A DNA stretch of 64,000 bases, taken from contig NZ_JOEK01000005.1 in assembly GCF_000719135.1 (NCBI RefSeq), positions 62,001 to 126,000 of the forward strand, given 5' to 3'. The notes beneath the pieces are model-generated. The model was not told the DNA's origin and ran no database searches. It saw only the letters and a program-made list of their open reading frames with translations. The translations under genes were made by a program, and so were the position numbers. The stretch is from Streptomyces avicenniae (GTDB taxonomy: Bacteria > Actinomycetota > Actinomycetes > Streptomycetales > Streptomycetaceae). Positions 18,703 to 35,005 of this stretch are shown here, piece after piece (the stretch's first letter is position 1; every line of letters starts with the position of its first letter).

Positions 18703-20406
18703 TCAGTGCGAACCGGCGCGCTCGGCCCCCGCCCCGGTCAGGGCGCGTACCTGGAGCTTGGCGAACCGGTCGTGGTCCTCCTCGCGCGACGTCAGCGTGC
18801 CGATGACGGCGCACAGCAGGCCGACCGGGATCGAGACGAGGCCCGGGTTCTCCAGCGGGAACCAGTGGAAGTCCACGCTCGCGGGGAAGAGCGAGAGGCT
18901 GTTGCCCGCCGCGTCCTCGCCCTTGCCGGAGACGACAGGCGAGAACAGCACCAGGCCGACCGAGGAGATCAGCCCGCCGTAGATGCCCGCGACGGCGCCC
19001 CGGGTGTTGAACCGCTTCCAGAACAGGCTGAAGAGGATGACGGGCAGGTTGGCGGACGCGGCGATCGCGAACGCCAGCGCGACGAGGAAGGCGACGTTCA
19101 GGTTCTGCGCGAAGACGGCCAGCACGATCGAGACCGCGCCGACGCCGATGGCCGCGAACCGCGCGACCCGCACCTCCTCCTGCTCGCTCGCCTGCCCCTT
19201 GCGCAGCACGCTGTTGTAGAAGTCGTGCGCCAGCGACGAGGACGACGCGATCGTCAGCCCGGCCACCGTGGACAGGATCGTGGCGAAGGCGACGGCGGCG
19301 ATGAACGCCAGCATGATCGCGCCCAGCGTGTCCCCGCCGAAGTGGTCGCCGACCGCCTCGGCCAGCTGGGGCGCGGCCGTGTTCCCCGCCGTGTTCTGCG
19401 CGGTGATCGCCTCGCCGCCGACCAGCGCGGCGGCGCCGAAGCCGAGGATCAGCGTCAGCAGGTAGAAGGTGCCGATGATGCCGATGGCCCAGTTGACGGA
19501 CGTCCGCGCCGTCTTCGAGTCGGGCACGGTGTAGAAGCGGATCAGGATGTGCGGCAGGCCCGCCGTGCCCAGGACCAGCGCGAGGCCCAGGCTGATCAGG
19601 TCCAGCTTGTTCACGAGGGTCTGCCAGGCGTCCCCCGCCACCTCGACGCCGTACCGCTGCCCCGGTTGGAGGAACGCGTCCCCCGCCCCGCTCGCGTTCG
19701 ACGCGTCGCTCATCAGCGCGCCGATGTCGAAGTCGTAGATCGACAGGACCAGCGCGGTCACCAGCAGCGCGCCGCCCATCAGCATGACGGCCTTGATGAT
19801 CTGCACCCAGGTGGTACCGGTCATGCCGCCGAACGACACGTAGACGACCATCAGGATGCCGACGACCACGATGCCGACGATCTTCGCCGTGTCGGCGCTC
19901 ATCCCGAGGTAGGTGTCGCCCTCCTCGATGCCGAGCAGCAGCGCGACGAGCGCGCCCGCGCCGACCATCTGCGCCAGCAGGTAGAAGATCGAGACCGTCA
20001 GCGTGGACACCGAGGCGGCCGTACGCACCGGGCGCTGCCGCATCCGGTAGGAGACGACGTCCGCCATCGTGAAGCGGCCCGAGTTGCGCAGCAGTTCGGC
20101 GACCAGCAGCAGCGCCACCAGCCAGGCGACCAGGAAGCCGATCGAGTAGAGGAAGCCGTCGTAGCCGAACAGCGCGATCATCCCGGCGATGCCGAGGAAG
20201 GACGCGGCCGACATGTAGTCGCCGCCGATCGCGAAGCCGTTCTGGATGCCGGTGAAGCCGCGCCCCCCCGAGTGGAAGTCGGCCGCGGACTTGGTCCTGC
20301 GGCTCGCGCGGACCGTCACCGCGATCGTCACGGCGATCAGCACCGTGAACAGGATCATGGTGATCAGCCGCTCCTGCGACGTGCTCTCCTCCGCCAGCAG
20401 CATCAT
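18703..20406 (-). CDS. Cation/acetate-type sodium:solute symporter
   Basis: Membrane transporter of 567 residues with about 13 transmembrane segments. The SSS signature (GFAIGGDYMSAASFLGIAGM), GLPHILIRFYTV and FATILSTVAGLTIASSSSLAHD are close to ActP-type acetate permeases. A large loop near the C-terminal end and a charged cytosolic tail are normal for the family. The ATG overlaps the DUF485 gene stop by four bases, the classical yjcH-actP arrangement. It is independent of the other symporter at 12952, which it resembles in fold but only distantly in sequence. Confidence 0.92.
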   Translation of the reverse strand: MMLLAEESTSQERLITMILFTVLIAVTIAVTVRASRRTKSAADFHSGGRGFTGIQNGFAIGGDYMSAASFLGIAGMIALFGYDGFLYSIGFLVAWLVALLLVAELLRNSGRFTMADVVSYRMRQRPVRTAASVSTLTVSIFYLLAQMVGAGALVALLLGIEEGDTYLGMSADTAKIVGIVVVGILMVVYVSFGGMTGTTWVQIIKAVMLMGGALLVTALVLSIYDFDIGALMSDASNASGAGDAFLQPGQRYGVEVAGDAWQTLVNKLDLISLGLALVLGTAGLPHILIRFYTVPDSKTARTSVNWAIGIIGTFYLLTLILGFGAAALVGGEAITAQNTAGNTAAPQLAEAVGDHFGGDTLGAIMLAFIAAVAFATILSTVAGLTIASSSSLAHDFYNSVLRKGQASEQEEVRVARFAAIGVGAVSIVLAVFAQNLNVAFLVALAFAIAASANLPVILFSLFWKRFNTRGAVAGIYGGLISSVGLVLFSPVVSGKGEDAAGNSLSLFPASVDFHWFPLENPGLVSIPVGLLCAVIGTLTSREEDHDRFAKLQVRALTGAGAERAGSH

Positions 20407-20798
20407 GCGTCCTCCCCCTTCCTGGCGGCCGGGACGGCACGGTCGGGCTCCAACTCGTCGCGCAGCTCGTCGGCCAGCGGGTCGAAGCGGCGGACGGCGT
20501 AGCGCGAGTAGAGGATCGCGATGCCGAAGGTGGTCACGAACTGGAGGAGCCCGAAGAACAGCGCCACGTTCGCGTTCCCGACGACCTCGCGCGACATGAA
20601 GCCGCGCGCGTACACGGACATCACCACGTAGAGCAGGTACCAGGCGAGGAACGCGATGCTCGCCGGGAGGACGAACCGGACGAGCCGCGCGCGCAGCTCA
20701 CGGAAACGCGGGTCGTCGTACATGGCGGCCGACCGTGTCTCCAGATCACCGCCCGGCGGATCACTGGCGTCGGGCACGGGGTGCGTGGAAGTCATCAC
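20403..20798 (-). CDS. DUF485 membrane protein, symporter partner
   Basis: A 131-residue protein with two hydrophobic segments (LPASIAFLAWYLLYVVMSVYA and the region ending FVTTFGIAILYSRYAV). The DUF485 pattern of basic residues precedes the first helix (RLVRFVLP). In E. coli the homolog YjcH is cotranscribed with acetate permease ActP. Here the four-base overlap with the symporter at 18703 indicates coupled synthesis. The start is the ATG at 20798. Confidence 0.9.
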   Translation of the reverse strand: MMTSTHPVPDASDPPGGDLETRSAAMYDDPRFRELRARLVRFVLPASIAFLAWYLLYVVMSVYARGFMSREVVGNANVALFFGLLQFVTTFGIAILYSRYAVRRFDPLADELRDELEPDRAVPAARKGEDA

Positions 20799-20954
20799 CG
20801 GCTCCTGTCAGGGGGGACGAGTGCTCCAGGAACGTCCGAGAGCGTCACACACCCTGCCGGTGCGCCGGGACCGCCGGTCGGCGAACGGTCGATATCCGCG
20901 CCGAACGGACGACGGCCCGCCGCCGCGCTGACGCGTCCTGGCCCCGCGCACGCA

Positions 20955-20996
20955 CAAGGGCCCCGCCGCCGCGCGCACGCGGTGACGGGGCCCTTG
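20955..20996 (-). terminator. Terminator after tuf
   Basis: An 11-bp perfect stem (20955-20965 with 20986-20996), with further GC pairing inside the loop, starts 17 nt after the tuf stop. It closes the str operon. Confidence 0.85.
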
Positions 20997-21012
20997 CGGG
21001 GAAAGCGTCAGG

Positions 21013-22206
21013 TCACTTGATGATCTTGGTGACCTGGCCGGCGCCGACGGTCCGACCACCCTCACGGATGGCGAACTTCAGGCCCTCCTCCATGGCGATG
21101 GGCTGGATCAGCTCCACGCGCATCTCGGTGTTGTCGCCCGGCATGACCATCTCGGTGCCCTCGGGGAGGTGCACCACACCGGTCACGTCGGTGGTACGGA
21201 AGTAGAACTGCGGGCGGTAGTTGTTGAAGAACGGGGTGTGGCGGCCACCCTCGTCCTTCGACAGGATGTACGCCTGCGCCTCGAACTCCGTGTGCGGGGT
21301 GACCGAGCCCGGCTTGATGATGACCTGGCCGCGCTCGACGTCCTCGCGCTTGATGCCACGCAGCAGCAGGCCGACGTTCTCGCCCGCACGACCCTCGTCG
21401 AGGAGCTTGCGGAACATCTCGATGCCGGTCACCGTGGTGGTGGACTTGACTTCCTTGATCCCGATGATGTCCACGGTCTCGTTGACCTTGAGGACACCAC
21501 GCTCGATGCGGCCGGTGACGACCGTGCCACGACCGGTGATCGTGAAGACGTCCTCGATCGGCATCAGGAACGGCTTGTCCACGTCACGCTCGGGCTGCGG
21601 GATGGCGTCGTCCACGGCCTGCATGAGCTCCAGGACGGACTTGGCCCACTCCGGGTCACCCTCCAGCGCCTTCAGCGCGGAGACCTTGACGACGGGGAGG
21701 TCGTCGCCCGGGAACTCGTACTCCGTGAGCAGCTCACGGACTTCGAGCTCGACGAGCTCCATGATCTCCTCGTCGTCCACCATGTCGGCCTTGTTCAGCG
21801 CGACGACGATGTACGGCACGCCGACCTGGCGGGCCAGGAGCACGTGCTCCTTGGTCTGCGGCATCGGGCCGTCGGTGGCGGCGACCACGAGGATGGCGCC
21901 GTCCATCTGCGCGGCACCGGTGATCATGTTCTTGATGTAGTCAGCGTGACCCGGGCAGTCAACGTGAGCGTAGTGACGGCTCTCCGTCTGGTACTCGACG
22001 TGCGCGATGGAGATCGTGATACCGCGCTGACGCTCCTCGGGAGCCTTGTCAATGTTCTCGAACGCGAAGCTCTCGTTCACGTCCGGGTACGCGTCGTGCA
22101 GCACCTTGGTAATCGCCGCGGTAAGAGTCGTCTTGCCGTGGTCGATGTGCCCGATGGTGCCAATGTTGACGTGCGGCTTAGTCCGCTCGAACTTCGCCTT
22201 CGCCAC
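21013..22206 (-). CDS. tuf: Elongation factor Tu
   Basis: GTPase that delivers aminoacyl-tRNA to the ribosome. It has 397 residues. The G motifs are GHIDHGKT (19-26), DCPGHADY and NKAD. Domains 2 and 3 are complete, ending [20 protein letters not shown]. The positions I could check for elfamycin resistance ([17 protein letters not shown]) look sensitive-type. The start is GTG at 22206 with AGGAGG upstream. It is the last gene of the str operon. The 169-nt gap after fusA contains a hairpin, so extra tuf transcription from an internal promoter is likely, as known in other streptomycetes. Confidence 0.98.
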   Translation of the reverse strand: MAKAKFERTKPHVNIGTIGHIDHGKTTLTAAITKVLHDAYPDVNESFAFENIDKAPEERQRGITISIAHVEYQTESRHYAHVDCPGHADYIKNMITGAAQMDGAILVVAATDGPMPQTKEHVLLARQVGVPYIVVALNKADMVDDEEIMELVELEVRELLTEYEFPGDDLPVVKVSALKALEGDPEWAKSVLELMQAVDDAIPQPERDVDKPFLMPIEDVFTITGRGTVVTGRIERGVLKVNETVDIIGIKEVKSTTTVTGIEMFRKLLDEGRAGENVGLLLRGIKREDVERGQVIIKPGSVTPHTEFEAQAYILSKDEGGRHTPFFNNYRPQFYFRTTDVTGVVHLPEGTEMVMPGDNTEMRVELIQPIAMEEGLKFAIREGGRTVGAGQVTKIIK

Positions 22207-22330
22207 TGGGGTCCTCCTGTGGACTGATGCTGTACGCCCCCCGCACTGCGCGGGAGGTTTTCAGAATTTCGACCGAACCGGCCAGGACCCCGAGGGGGAT
22301 GCCCTTGACCGCTTCGCTGATGGGCTGGGG

Positions 22331-22350
22331 CCGGGGGCACGGGCCCCCGG
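22331..22350 (-). terminator. Hairpin in the fusA-tuf gap (attenuator or processing site)
   Basis: An 8-bp perfect GC stem (22331-22338 with 22343-22350) with a 4-nt loop lies 25 nt after the fusA stop. It may limit read-through so that tuf can be expressed separately. Confidence 0.55.
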
Positions 22351-22375
22351 ACACCCTCTGGCTCCAGCCTACGGG

Positions 22376-24496
<2,121 letters not shown>

Positions 24497-24534
24497 ATGG
24501 CTTCAGTCTTCTCTCGGTCTCGATGGGGGCGCGA

Positions 24535-25005
24535 CTACCAGCGGTAGTGCGCGAAGGCCTTGTTGGATTCGGCCATCTTGTGGGTGTCCTCACGCTTCTT
24601 GACGGAGGCACCCAGCCCGTTCGACGCGTCGAGCAGCTCGTTCATCAGCCGCTCGGTCATCGTCTTCTCGCGACGGGCGCGCGAGTAGCCCACCAGCCAG
24701 CGCAGCGCCAGGGTGGAGGAACGACCGGGCTTGACCTCGATCGGCACCTGGTAGGTGGCGCCACCGACGCGGCGGGACTTCACCTCGATCGTCGGCTTGA
24801 CGTTCTCCAGGGCACGCTTGAGGGTGATGACCGGGTCGTTGCCGGTCTTGTCCCGCAGACCTTCCATGGCGCCGTAGACGATGCGCTCGGCGGTGGAGCG
24901 CTTGCCGTTCAGCAGCACCTTGTTGATCAGCGACGTCACCAGAGGGGAGCCGTAGACCGGGTCGATGTGAACCGGACGCTTCGGGGCAGGGCCCTTACGA
25001 GGCAT
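24535..25005 (-). CDS. rpsG: 30S ribosomal protein S7
   Basis: 16S rRNA 3'-domain assembly initiator, and in E. coli the translational repressor of the str operon. It has 156 residues ([31 protein letters not shown] in shorter pieces) and ends [15 protein letters not shown]. It starts 2 nt after rpsL. Confidence 0.98.
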   Translation of the reverse strand: MPRKGPAPKRPVHIDPVYGSPLVTSLINKVLLNGKRSTAERIVYGAMEGLRDKTGNDPVITLKRALENVKPTIEVKSRRVGGATYQVPIEVKPGRSSTLALRWLVGYSRARREKTMTERLMNELLDASNGLGASVKKREDTHKMAESNKAFAHYRW

Positions 25006-25007
25006 GC

Positions 25008-25379
25008 TTACTTCTCCTTCTTGGCGCCGTAACGGCTGCGGGCCTGCTTACGGTTCTTGACACCCTGGGTGTCGAGAGAACCACGGATGATCTTGTAGCG
25101 AACACCCGGCAGGTCCTTCACACGCCCACCGCGCACCAGCACGATGGAGTGCTCCTGAAGGTTGTGGTTCTCACCCGGAATGTAGGCGGTGACCTCGATG
25201 CCGTTGCTCAGTCGCACACGGGCGACCTTGCGCAGCGCCGAGTTCGGCTTCTTCGGGGTGGTCGTGAACACACGCGTGCACACACCGCGGCGCTGGGGCG
25301 AACCCTCCAGTGCGGGTGTCTTGTTCTTCTCGACCTTGTCCTGCCGGCCCTTGCGGACCAGCTGCTGGATCGTTGGCAC
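25008..25379 (-). CDS. rpsL: 30S ribosomal protein S12
   Basis: Decoding-centre protein of 123 residues. The streptomycin-related positions are wild type: the lysines in TPKKPNS (43-44) and Lys88 in GRVKDLPGV, so no streptomycin-resistance change is present. It is first in the str operon, with an identifiable promoter at 25562-25590 and a leader of about 175 nt that carries the hairpin shared with rpsJ. Confidence 0.98.
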   Translation of the reverse strand: MPTIQQLVRKGRQDKVEKNKTPALEGSPQRRGVCTRVFTTTPKKPNSALRKVARVRLSNGIEVTAYIPGENHNLQEHSIVLVRGGRVKDLPGVRYKIIRGSLDTQGVKNRKQARSRYGAKKEK

Positions 25380-25432
25380 CGTATCTCCGGTTTCTCTGTG
25401 CCGATCTCGATAAAGCTAACCTGGGCCACTCC

Positions 25433-25457
25433 CCGACCCACGCGGTCGGGTGTGTCG
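25433..25457 (-). promoter_or_regulatory. Leader hairpin element of rpsL, shared with the rpsJ leader
   Basis: Same stem-loop (CCGACC-GCGTG-GGTCGG) and upstream CGACAC as at 12523-12547, with one mismatch in 25 positions. It lies 53 nt before the rpsL start codon, inside the transcribed leader as judged from the promoter upstream. The surrounding sequence is not conserved between the two leaders, which argues that this segment itself is selected. Confidence 0.7.
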
Positions 25458-25561
25458 GAAAGACTGCGGATGTCCAAGCCCCTCGCGGAGCGAGGAGGGG
25501 ACGCAGATCCCGGAGTCCATGCGGCGAAAAAGCGCAGGGAACACCCCAGGCACAAGGTCAG

Positions 25562-25590
25562 AGGGTACCTACCCCGGGGGCTCCGGTCAA
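25562..25590 (-). promoter_or_regulatory. rpsL (str operon) promoter
   Basis: On the minus strand TTGACC (25585-25590), a 17-nt spacer and TACCCT (25562-25567) form a good housekeeping-sigma promoter. Transcription would start near 25555. The -35 lies only about 30 nt from the divergent LCP gene start. Confidence 0.8.
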
Positions 25591-25620
25591 AATGATTGGC
25601 TGCGCACGCACAATGACCCC

Positions 25621-26886
25621 ATGGACACACGTGGGGACATGGACGGGGCGGGGCCGGGGGATGTCGGCGACATAGCCGGCGGTGCCGAGGCGGACGGCGG
25701 GGACGGGGAAGGCACCACGGAGGGTGGTGGAGACAGAAGCGACAGAGCCGGAGCCGGAGAAGGCGACGCCGCCGCCGGTACGCAGGTGAGCGACGTCACG
25801 ACGGAACGTACCACCTCGGGCGGCACCGGCGGGAACGACGCGGGACCGGCACCGGGCGACGAGGAGGCCGCGGAGGCGCCGGAAGGCACCGAGGACACGG
25901 AGCAGGACGCGGCGCCACCACGCCGCCGCAGGCGCCGCTGGCCACTGGTCGTGGCGGCCGTCCTGGCCCTGGTCCTCGCCTCGGCGGGCGCCGCGGGCGC
26001 CTGGCTGTGGTGGGAGACCGACGAGGCGCTCGACTCGATCGAACGCATCCCCGACGCGCTGCCGACGCACCTGCCGGTGACCGCGCAGCCCCCACGCATC
26101 GAGGGCGACGCACTCGTCTACCTGCTGATCGGGGTGGACAACGACCAGGCGCCGGAACCCGGCGAGGACTGGCCCGCGGGCGTGGCCCGCAGCGACACGA
26201 TGATGCTCACCCAGATCTCCGCCGACCGCGAGACGGTCTCCCTCGTCTCGCTGCCCCGCGACACCTGGACGGAGATCCCGGGCCGCGGCGAGGCCAAGCT
26301 GAACGCCGCCTACTCCTGGGGCGGCCCCGCGCTGCTGGTCGAGACGGTGCAGAACCTCACGGGCATCCGCATCGACCATGTGGCGATCATCGACTGGTCG
26401 GGCTTCCGCGCGTTCACCGACGCCGTCGGCGGTGTGACCGTGGACGGCGAGCGGATGGACGGCCGCGAGGCCCTGGACTACGTGCGGGAGCGCAAGACCC
26501 TCCCGGGCGGCGACCTCGACCGCACCAGGCGCCAGCAGAACTTCCTGCGCGCCCTGCTCAACCAGACGGCCGGCGCGGGGACGCTCACCGACCCCGGCCG
26601 TCTCACCGGGCTGCTCGGCACGCTCGGCGACGTCGTCAGCGTGGACGACCAGCTCAGCAACGGCGACCTGCGCTCCCTCGCCTGGGACCTGCGCGGCATC
26701 AGCGGCGACGAGGTCAACTTCATGAACGCCCCGGTCGCCGGCGCCGACCGCCGCGGGGGACAGTCGGTCGTGCTCCTCGACGACGAGGCGGCACGCCCCC
26801 TGTGGGACGCCATGCGCGACGACGCCATGGCCGGGTTCCTCGCGAGCGGGGAAGCCCCCGAACAGCTCGGCGACGACGTGCGCTGA
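25621..26886 (+). CDS. LytR-CpsA-Psr (LCP) family cell-wall glycopolymer ligase
   Basis: Membrane-anchored enzyme family that transfers undecaprenyl-linked glycopolymers to peptidoglycan. With the ATG at 25621 it has 421 residues. Residues 1-100 form a very acidic, Gly/Thr-rich cytosolic region, a basic stretch PPRRRRRRW and one transmembrane helix follow, and the rest is an extracytoplasmic LCP domain. Typical LCP residues are visible: SDTMMLTQI, SLPRDTW, KLNAAYSWGG, and the Arg-rich ALDYVRERK ... RTRRQQNFL. An ATG six codons later is an alternative start with a better ribosome binding site. It stands alone, divergent from rpsL and convergent with rpoC. Confidence 0.88.
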   Translation: MDTRGDMDGAGPGDVGDIAGGAEADGGDGEGTTEGGGDRSDRAGAGEGDAAAGTQVSDVTTERTTSGGTGGNDAGPAPGDEEAAEAPEGTEDTEQDAAPPRRRRRRWPLVVAAVLALVLASAGAAGAWLWWETDEALDSIERIPDALPTHLPVTAQPPRIEGDALVYLLIGVDNDQAPEPGEDWPAGVARSDTMMLTQISADRETVSLVSLPRDTWTEIPGRGEAKLNAAYSWGGPALLVETVQNLTGIRIDHVAIIDWSGFRAFTDAVGGVTVDGERMDGREALDYVRERKTLPGGDLDRTRRQQNFLRALLNQTAGAGTLTDPGRLTGLLGTLGDVVSVDDQLSNGDLRSLAWDLRGISGDEVNFMNAPVAGADRRGGQSVVLLDDEAARPLWDAMRDDAMAGFLASGEAPEQLGDDVR

Positions 26887-26962
26887 GCCCGCGCCGCGCC
26901 CCCGACCGGCCGCCCGCACAGGCCGGGCCGGGGCGGCGCGCCGTGCCACCACCACAACGGCC

Positions 26963-27009
26963 CGCGGGCCCGTCCGGAGCGGCGAGGATGCCGCCCGGAC
27001 GGGCCCGCG
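26963..27009. terminator. Bidirectional terminator between the LCP gene and rpoC
   Basis: A 15-bp perfect stem (26963-26977 with 26995-27009) contains a second 5-bp stem inside the loop. It lies between converging genes, 76 nt after the LCP stop and 32 nt after the rpoC stop, so it can serve both strands. Confidence 0.85.
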
Positions 27010-27041
27010 TACGTCGTGCCCGGTGCCCCGGGGAGGACGGC

Positions 27042-30953
<3,912 letters not shown>

Positions 30954-31047
30954 TCTCGTCAATCCCTCTCAGGTTCGAGTGTGGTGGTCTGATCGGGGTC
31001 CCGGGGCTGGGCCGGGGACGGCGGTGGGCCGCCCCCGGCCGGACCCG

Positions 31048-34000
31048 TCAGACCTCTTCGACGCTGCTCGGCTCGCGCCGGGACAGGTCGATGCCGAGCT
31101 CCTCCGCGGCGCGGAAGACGTCCTCGTCGGTGTCGCGCATCTCGATGGACATGCCGTCGCTTGACAGCACCTCCACATTGAGGCAGAGCGACTGCATTTC
31201 CTTGATGAGCACCTTGAAGGACTCCGGGATACCGGGCTCCGGGATGTTCTCACCCTTGACGATGGCCTCGTAGACCTTGACGCGGCCGGTGACGTCGTCG
31301 GACTTGATGGTGAGCAGTTCCTGCAGGGCGTAGGCCGCGCCGTACGCCTCCAGGGCCCACACCTCCATCTCACCGAAGCGCTGGCCACCGAACTGGGCCT
31401 TACCGCCCAGCGGCTGCTGGGTGATCATGGAGTACGGGCCGGTCGAGCGCGCGTGCAGCTTGTCATCGACCAGGTGGTGCAGCTTCAGGATGTACATGTA
31501 CCCGACGGAGATCGGGTCGGGGAACGGCTCCCCGGAACGGCCGTCGTACAGCTGGGCCTTGCCCGAGGGCAGGACGAGCCGGTCGCCGTCGCGGTTGGGG
31601 ATGGTGGACTCGAACAGCCCGGCCATCTCGTCCTCGCGGGCGCCGTCGAAGACCGGGGTGGCGACATTGGTGCCCGGCGCGACGTCGTCGGCGCCGATGG
31701 CCGCCAGCCGCTCCTTCCACTCCGCGTCGGTGCCCTCGATCTTCCAGCCCTGGGAGGCGAGCCACCCGAGGTGGATCTCCAGCACCTGGCCCGGGTTCAT
31801 GCGGGACGGGACGCCCAGCGGGTTCAGGATGATGTCCACCGGGGTGCCGTCCTCCATGAACGGCATGTCCTCGACGGGCAGGATCTTGGAGATGACGCCC
31901 TTGTTGCCGTGGCGCCCGGCGAGCTTGTCGCCGTCGGTGATCTTGCGCTTCTGGGCCACGTAGACGCGGACCAGCTGGTTGACGCCGGGCGGCAGCTCGT
32001 CGCCCTCCTCGCGGTCGAAGACGCGCACGCCGATGACCTTGCCGGTCTCGCCGTGCGGCACCTTCAGGGAGGTGTCGCGGACCTCGCGGGCCTTCTCGCC
32101 GAAGATCGCGCGCAGCAGGCGCTCCTCGGGGGTCAGCTCGGTCTCGCCCTTCGGGGTGACCTTGCCGACCAGGATGTCGCCGGCCTCGACCTCGGCGCCG
32201 ATGCGGATGATGCCGCGGTCGTCGAGGTCGGCGAGGACCTCCTCGGAGACGTTCGGGATGTCCCGGGTGATCTCCTCGGGGCCCAGCTTGGTGTCACGGG
32301 CGTCCACCTCGTGCTCCTCGATGTGGATCGAGGAGAGGACGTCGTCCTGCACCAGACGCTGGGAGAGGATGATCGCGTCCTCGTAGTTGTAGCCCTCCCA
32401 CGGCATGAACGCGACCAGCAGGTTCTTGCCGAGCGCCATCTCGCCGCTCTCGGTGGAAGGACCGTCCGCGATCACCTGGCCGGTGATGACGCGGTCGCCC
32501 TCCTCGACCAGCACCTTCTGGTTGAAGGAGGTGCCCTGGTTGGAGCGGTGGAACTTGGCCAGCCGGTGCGTGACGTGGGTGCCGTCGTCGTACTGGATGG
32601 AGATGTAGTCGGCGGACACGTCGGTGATGACACCGTCGCGCTCGGCCTTGATGACGTCGCCCGCATCCACGGCGGAGCGGTACTCCATGCCGGTGCCGAC
32701 GAGCGGCGACTCGGCCTGGATCAGCGGCACGGCCTGGCGCATCATGTTCGAGCCCATGAGCGCGCGATTGGCGTCGTCGTGCTCCAGGAACGGGATCATG
32801 GCGGTCGCGACCGACACCATCTGGCGCGGCGAGACGTCCATGTAGTCCACGTCGGTCCCGGCGACGTAGTCCACCTCGCCGCCGCGGATGCGGACGAGCA
32901 CGCGGGCCTCGGCGAAGGTGTAGTCGTCGGTCAGGCGGGCGTTCGCCTGCGCGATGACGTACCGGTCCTCCTCGTCGGCGGTGAGGTAGTTGACCTCGTC
33001 GGTGACGACACCGTCGGTGACCTTGCGGTACGGCGTCTCGACGAAGCCGAACGCGTTGACCCGGCCGAAGGCGGCCAGCGAGCCGATGAGGCCGATGTTC
33101 GGGCCCTCGGGGGTCTCGATCGGACACATGCGGCCGTAGTGCGAGGGGTGCACGTCACGGACTTCGAGGCCCGCCCGCTCACGGCTGAGGCCGCCGGGAC
33201 CGAGCGCCGACAGGCGGCGCTTGTGGGTCAGCCCGGAGAGCGGGTTCGTCTGGTCCATGAACTGCGACAGCTGGCTGGTGCCGAAGAACTCCTTGATGGA
33301 GGCGACGACCGGCCGGATGTTGATCAGGGTCTGCGGCGTGATCGCCTCGACGTCCTGGGTGGTCATGCGCTCGCGGACGACGCGCTCCATGCGCGCGAGG
33401 CCGGTGCGGACCTGGTTCTGGATCAGCTCGCCGACGTTGCGCAGGCGGCGGTTGCCGAAGTGGTCGATGTCGTCGGTCTCGACGACGATCGTGCGGCCCG
33501 CGGCGGTGGCCGTCTCGGTCTCACCGGCGTGCAGGCGGACCAGGTACTTGATCGTGGCGACGATGTCCTCGACGGTCAGCACGCCCGCGTCGAGCGGCTC
33601 GTCCCCGCCGAGCTTCTTGTTGATCTTGTAGCGGCCGACCTTGGCCAGGTCGTAGCGCTTCGGGTTGAAGTACAGGTTCTCCAGCAGCGTCTGCGCGGCC
33701 TCGCGGGTCGGCGGCTCGCCCGGGCGGAGCTTGCGGTAGATGTCGAGCAGCGCGTCGTCCTGCCCCTGGGTGTGGTCCTTCTCCAGGGTGGCGCGCATGG
33801 ACTCGTAGTCGCCGAACTCCTCCAGGATCTGGTCGGAGGTCCAGCCCAGGGCCTTCAGCAGCACGGTGACGGACTGCTTGCGCTTGCGGTCGATGCGGAC
33901 GCCGACCATGTCGCGCTTGTCGATCTCCATCTCCAGCCAGGCACCCCGGGACGGGATGATCTTGGCCGAGAACAGATCCTTGTCGGACGTCTTGTCGATG

Positions 34001-34533
34001 CTGCTGTCGAAGTAGACGCCAGGGGAACGGACGAGCTGCGAGACGACCACGCGCTCGGTACCGTTGATGCAGAAGGTGCCCTTGTCGGTCATGAGCGGGA
34101 AGTCGCCCATGAAGACCGTCTGGGACTTGATCTCACCGGTCTCGTTGTTGGTGAACTCGGCGGTGACGAAGAGCGGCGCCGCGTACGTGAAGTCGCGTTC
34201 CTTGCACTCGTCGATGGAGTTCTTCGGCGGCTCGAACCGGTGGTCCCGGAATGTCAGGGACATGGACCCGGAGAAGTCCTCGATCGGGGAGATCTCCTCG
34301 AAGATCTCCTCGAGACCGGACTTCCTGGGTACGTCCTGTCCACTTTCCAGCGCGGCCTCGACGCGGGCTTTCCAGGCGTCGTTGCCGAGGAGCCAGTCGA
34401 AGCTCTCGGTCTGGAGCGCAAGGAGATTCGGAACCTCAAGGGGTTCCTTGATCTTCGCAAAAGAGACACGCAGGGGTGCGGTGCTGGTGCCGTTGTTCGT
34501 ACTGTTGGTCGAGGCGTTGCGCGAGGCGGCCAA
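31048..34533 (-). CDS. rpoB: DNA-directed RNA polymerase subunit beta, with Thr429 in the rifampicin region
   Basis: Catalytic core subunit of 1161 residues from a TTG start preceded by GGAAGGA, as in other streptomycetes. All conserved blocks are present through the C-terminal [20 protein letters not shown]. The rifampicin-resistance region reads [17 protein letters not shown]. Residue 429, Asn in S. coelicolor and corresponding to E. coli Asn518, is Thr here. Changes at this position can reduce rifampicin sensitivity; the effect of Thr is not known to me. The other main resistance positions (Asp427, His437, Arg440, Ser442) look wild type. Confidence 0.98.
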   Translation of the reverse strand: MAASRNASTNSTNNGTSTAPLRVSFAKIKEPLEVPNLLALQTESFDWLLGNDAWKARVEAALESGQDVPRKSGLEEIFEEISPIEDFSGSMSLTFRDHRFEPPKNSIDECKERDFTYAAPLFVTAEFTNNETGEIKSQTVFMGDFPLMTDKGTFCINGTERVVVSQLVRSPGVYFDSSIDKTSDKDLFSAKIIPSRGAWLEMEIDKRDMVGVRIDRKRKQSVTVLLKALGWTSDQILEEFGDYESMRATLEKDHTQGQDDALLDIYRKLRPGEPPTREAAQTLLENLYFNPKRYDLAKVGRYKINKKLGGDEPLDAGVLTVEDIVATIKYLVRLHAGETETATAAGRTIVVETDDIDHFGNRRLRNVGELIQNQVRTGLARMERVVRERMTTQDVEAITPQTLINIRPVVASIKEFFGTSQLSQFMDQTNPLSGLTHKRRLSALGPGGLSRERAGLEVRDVHPSHYGRMCPIETPEGPNIGLIGSLAAFGRVNAFGFVETPYRKVTDGVVTDEVNYLTADEEDRYVIAQANARLTDDYTFAEARVLVRIRGGEVDYVAGTDVDYMDVSPRQMVSVATAMIPFLEHDDANRALMGSNMMRQAVPLIQAESPLVGTGMEYRSAVDAGDVIKAERDGVITDVSADYISIQYDDGTHVTHRLAKFHRSNQGTSFNQKVLVEEGDRVITGQVIADGPSTESGEMALGKNLLVAFMPWEGYNYEDAIILSQRLVQDDVLSSIHIEEHEVDARDTKLGPEEITRDIPNVSEEVLADLDDRGIIRIGAEVEAGDILVGKVTPKGETELTPEERLLRAIFGEKAREVRDTSLKVPHGETGKVIGVRVFDREEGDELPPGVNQLVRVYVAQKRKITDGDKLAGRHGNKGVISKILPVEDMPFMEDGTPVDIILNPLGVPSRMNPGQVLEIHLGWLASQGWKIEGTDAEWKERLAAIGADDVAPGTNVATPVFDGAREDEMAGLFESTIPNRDGDRLVLPSGKAQLYDGRSGEPFPDPISVGYMYILKLHHLVDDKLHARSTGPYSMITQQPLGGKAQFGGQRFGEMEVWALEAYGAAYALQELLTIKSDDVTGRVKVYEAIVKGENIPEPGIPESFKVLIKEMQSLCLNVEVLSSDGMSIEMRDTDEDVFRAAEELGIDLSRREPSSVEEV

Positions 34534-34622
34534 GAGGGGGTCCTTCCGAGGGCTCGGACTCTCTGCGCGCGTACCTACCCCCCTGGTGACGGGCAGGAGG
34601 CAGCTAGGCAGCGCAAAGGGTC

Positions 34623-34652
34623 AGTGTAGCCACAAGACCCACTGATGTCCAA
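34623..34652 (-). promoter_or_regulatory. rpoB promoter
   Basis: On the minus strand TTGGAC (34647-34652), an 18-nt spacer and TACACT (34623-34628). Transcription would start near 34616, giving a leader of about 80 nt before the TTG start of rpoB. Confidence 0.65.
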
Positions 34653-34924
34653 CGCCTCTATCGACCATCGAGGAGCCACCCTCGGTGTACTCGTTTCGTG
34701 CCTCTCGTCGATCCACGCCCGGCCGCCTCGTAGCCGGCTGCGGATCTTCCGTCTGCCGCATCAATTCCCACTCCGCCGAGCATCCATGCCTCGGTTCATG
34801 GACTGATCTGGCGACGCGCCCTGAGAATCGCGCGCCCGGTGCGGTTCGTCAAGGCCCCTGGGAACCGAAGATCACCATACCCGGCCAGCGGGCAGGGGCA
34901 AGGAGGTGGCCACCACAACGCCCA

Positions 34925-34954
34925 GGGGCGATCACCCGACTGGGTGATCGCCCC
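34925..34954 (-). terminator. Attenuator/terminator hairpin after rplL
   Basis: A 13-bp perfect stem (34925-34937 with 34942-34954) with a 4-nt loop begins 51 nt after the rplL stop. Partial termination or RNA processing here would set the ratio of L7/L12 to RNA polymerase. Confidence 0.8.
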
Positions 34955-35005
34955 TTACAACGACCCGCCTGAGCTGCGAAGGAGCGCAGCGTCAGCGGGT
35001 GGAGA

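Larger units (their letters stand above)
34534..35005 (-). promoter_or_regulatory. rplL-rpoB intergenic region
   Basis: A 472-nt gap without a protein gene. It holds a strong hairpin close to rplL (34925-34954) and a promoter close to rpoB (34623-34652). The middle part shows no gene or repeat that I can support. Together they indicate that rpoBC is expressed both by read-through from rplJL and from its own promoter. Confidence 0.7.

Noticed and set aside
12952..20798. The symporter island as a mobile element inserted between the S10 and str operons
   Set aside because: No integrase, transposase, direct repeats or tRNA target site is seen, and base composition matches the surroundings. Streptomycetes normally carry variable genes between these operons.
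25433..25540. Possible short upstream peptide in the rpsL leader (ATG near 25540, about 34 codons) that overlaps the shared hairpin
   Set aside because: There is no ribosome binding site before the ATG, and the corresponding frame at rpsJ has no start or stop in matching positions. The conservation is better explained by the hairpin itself.
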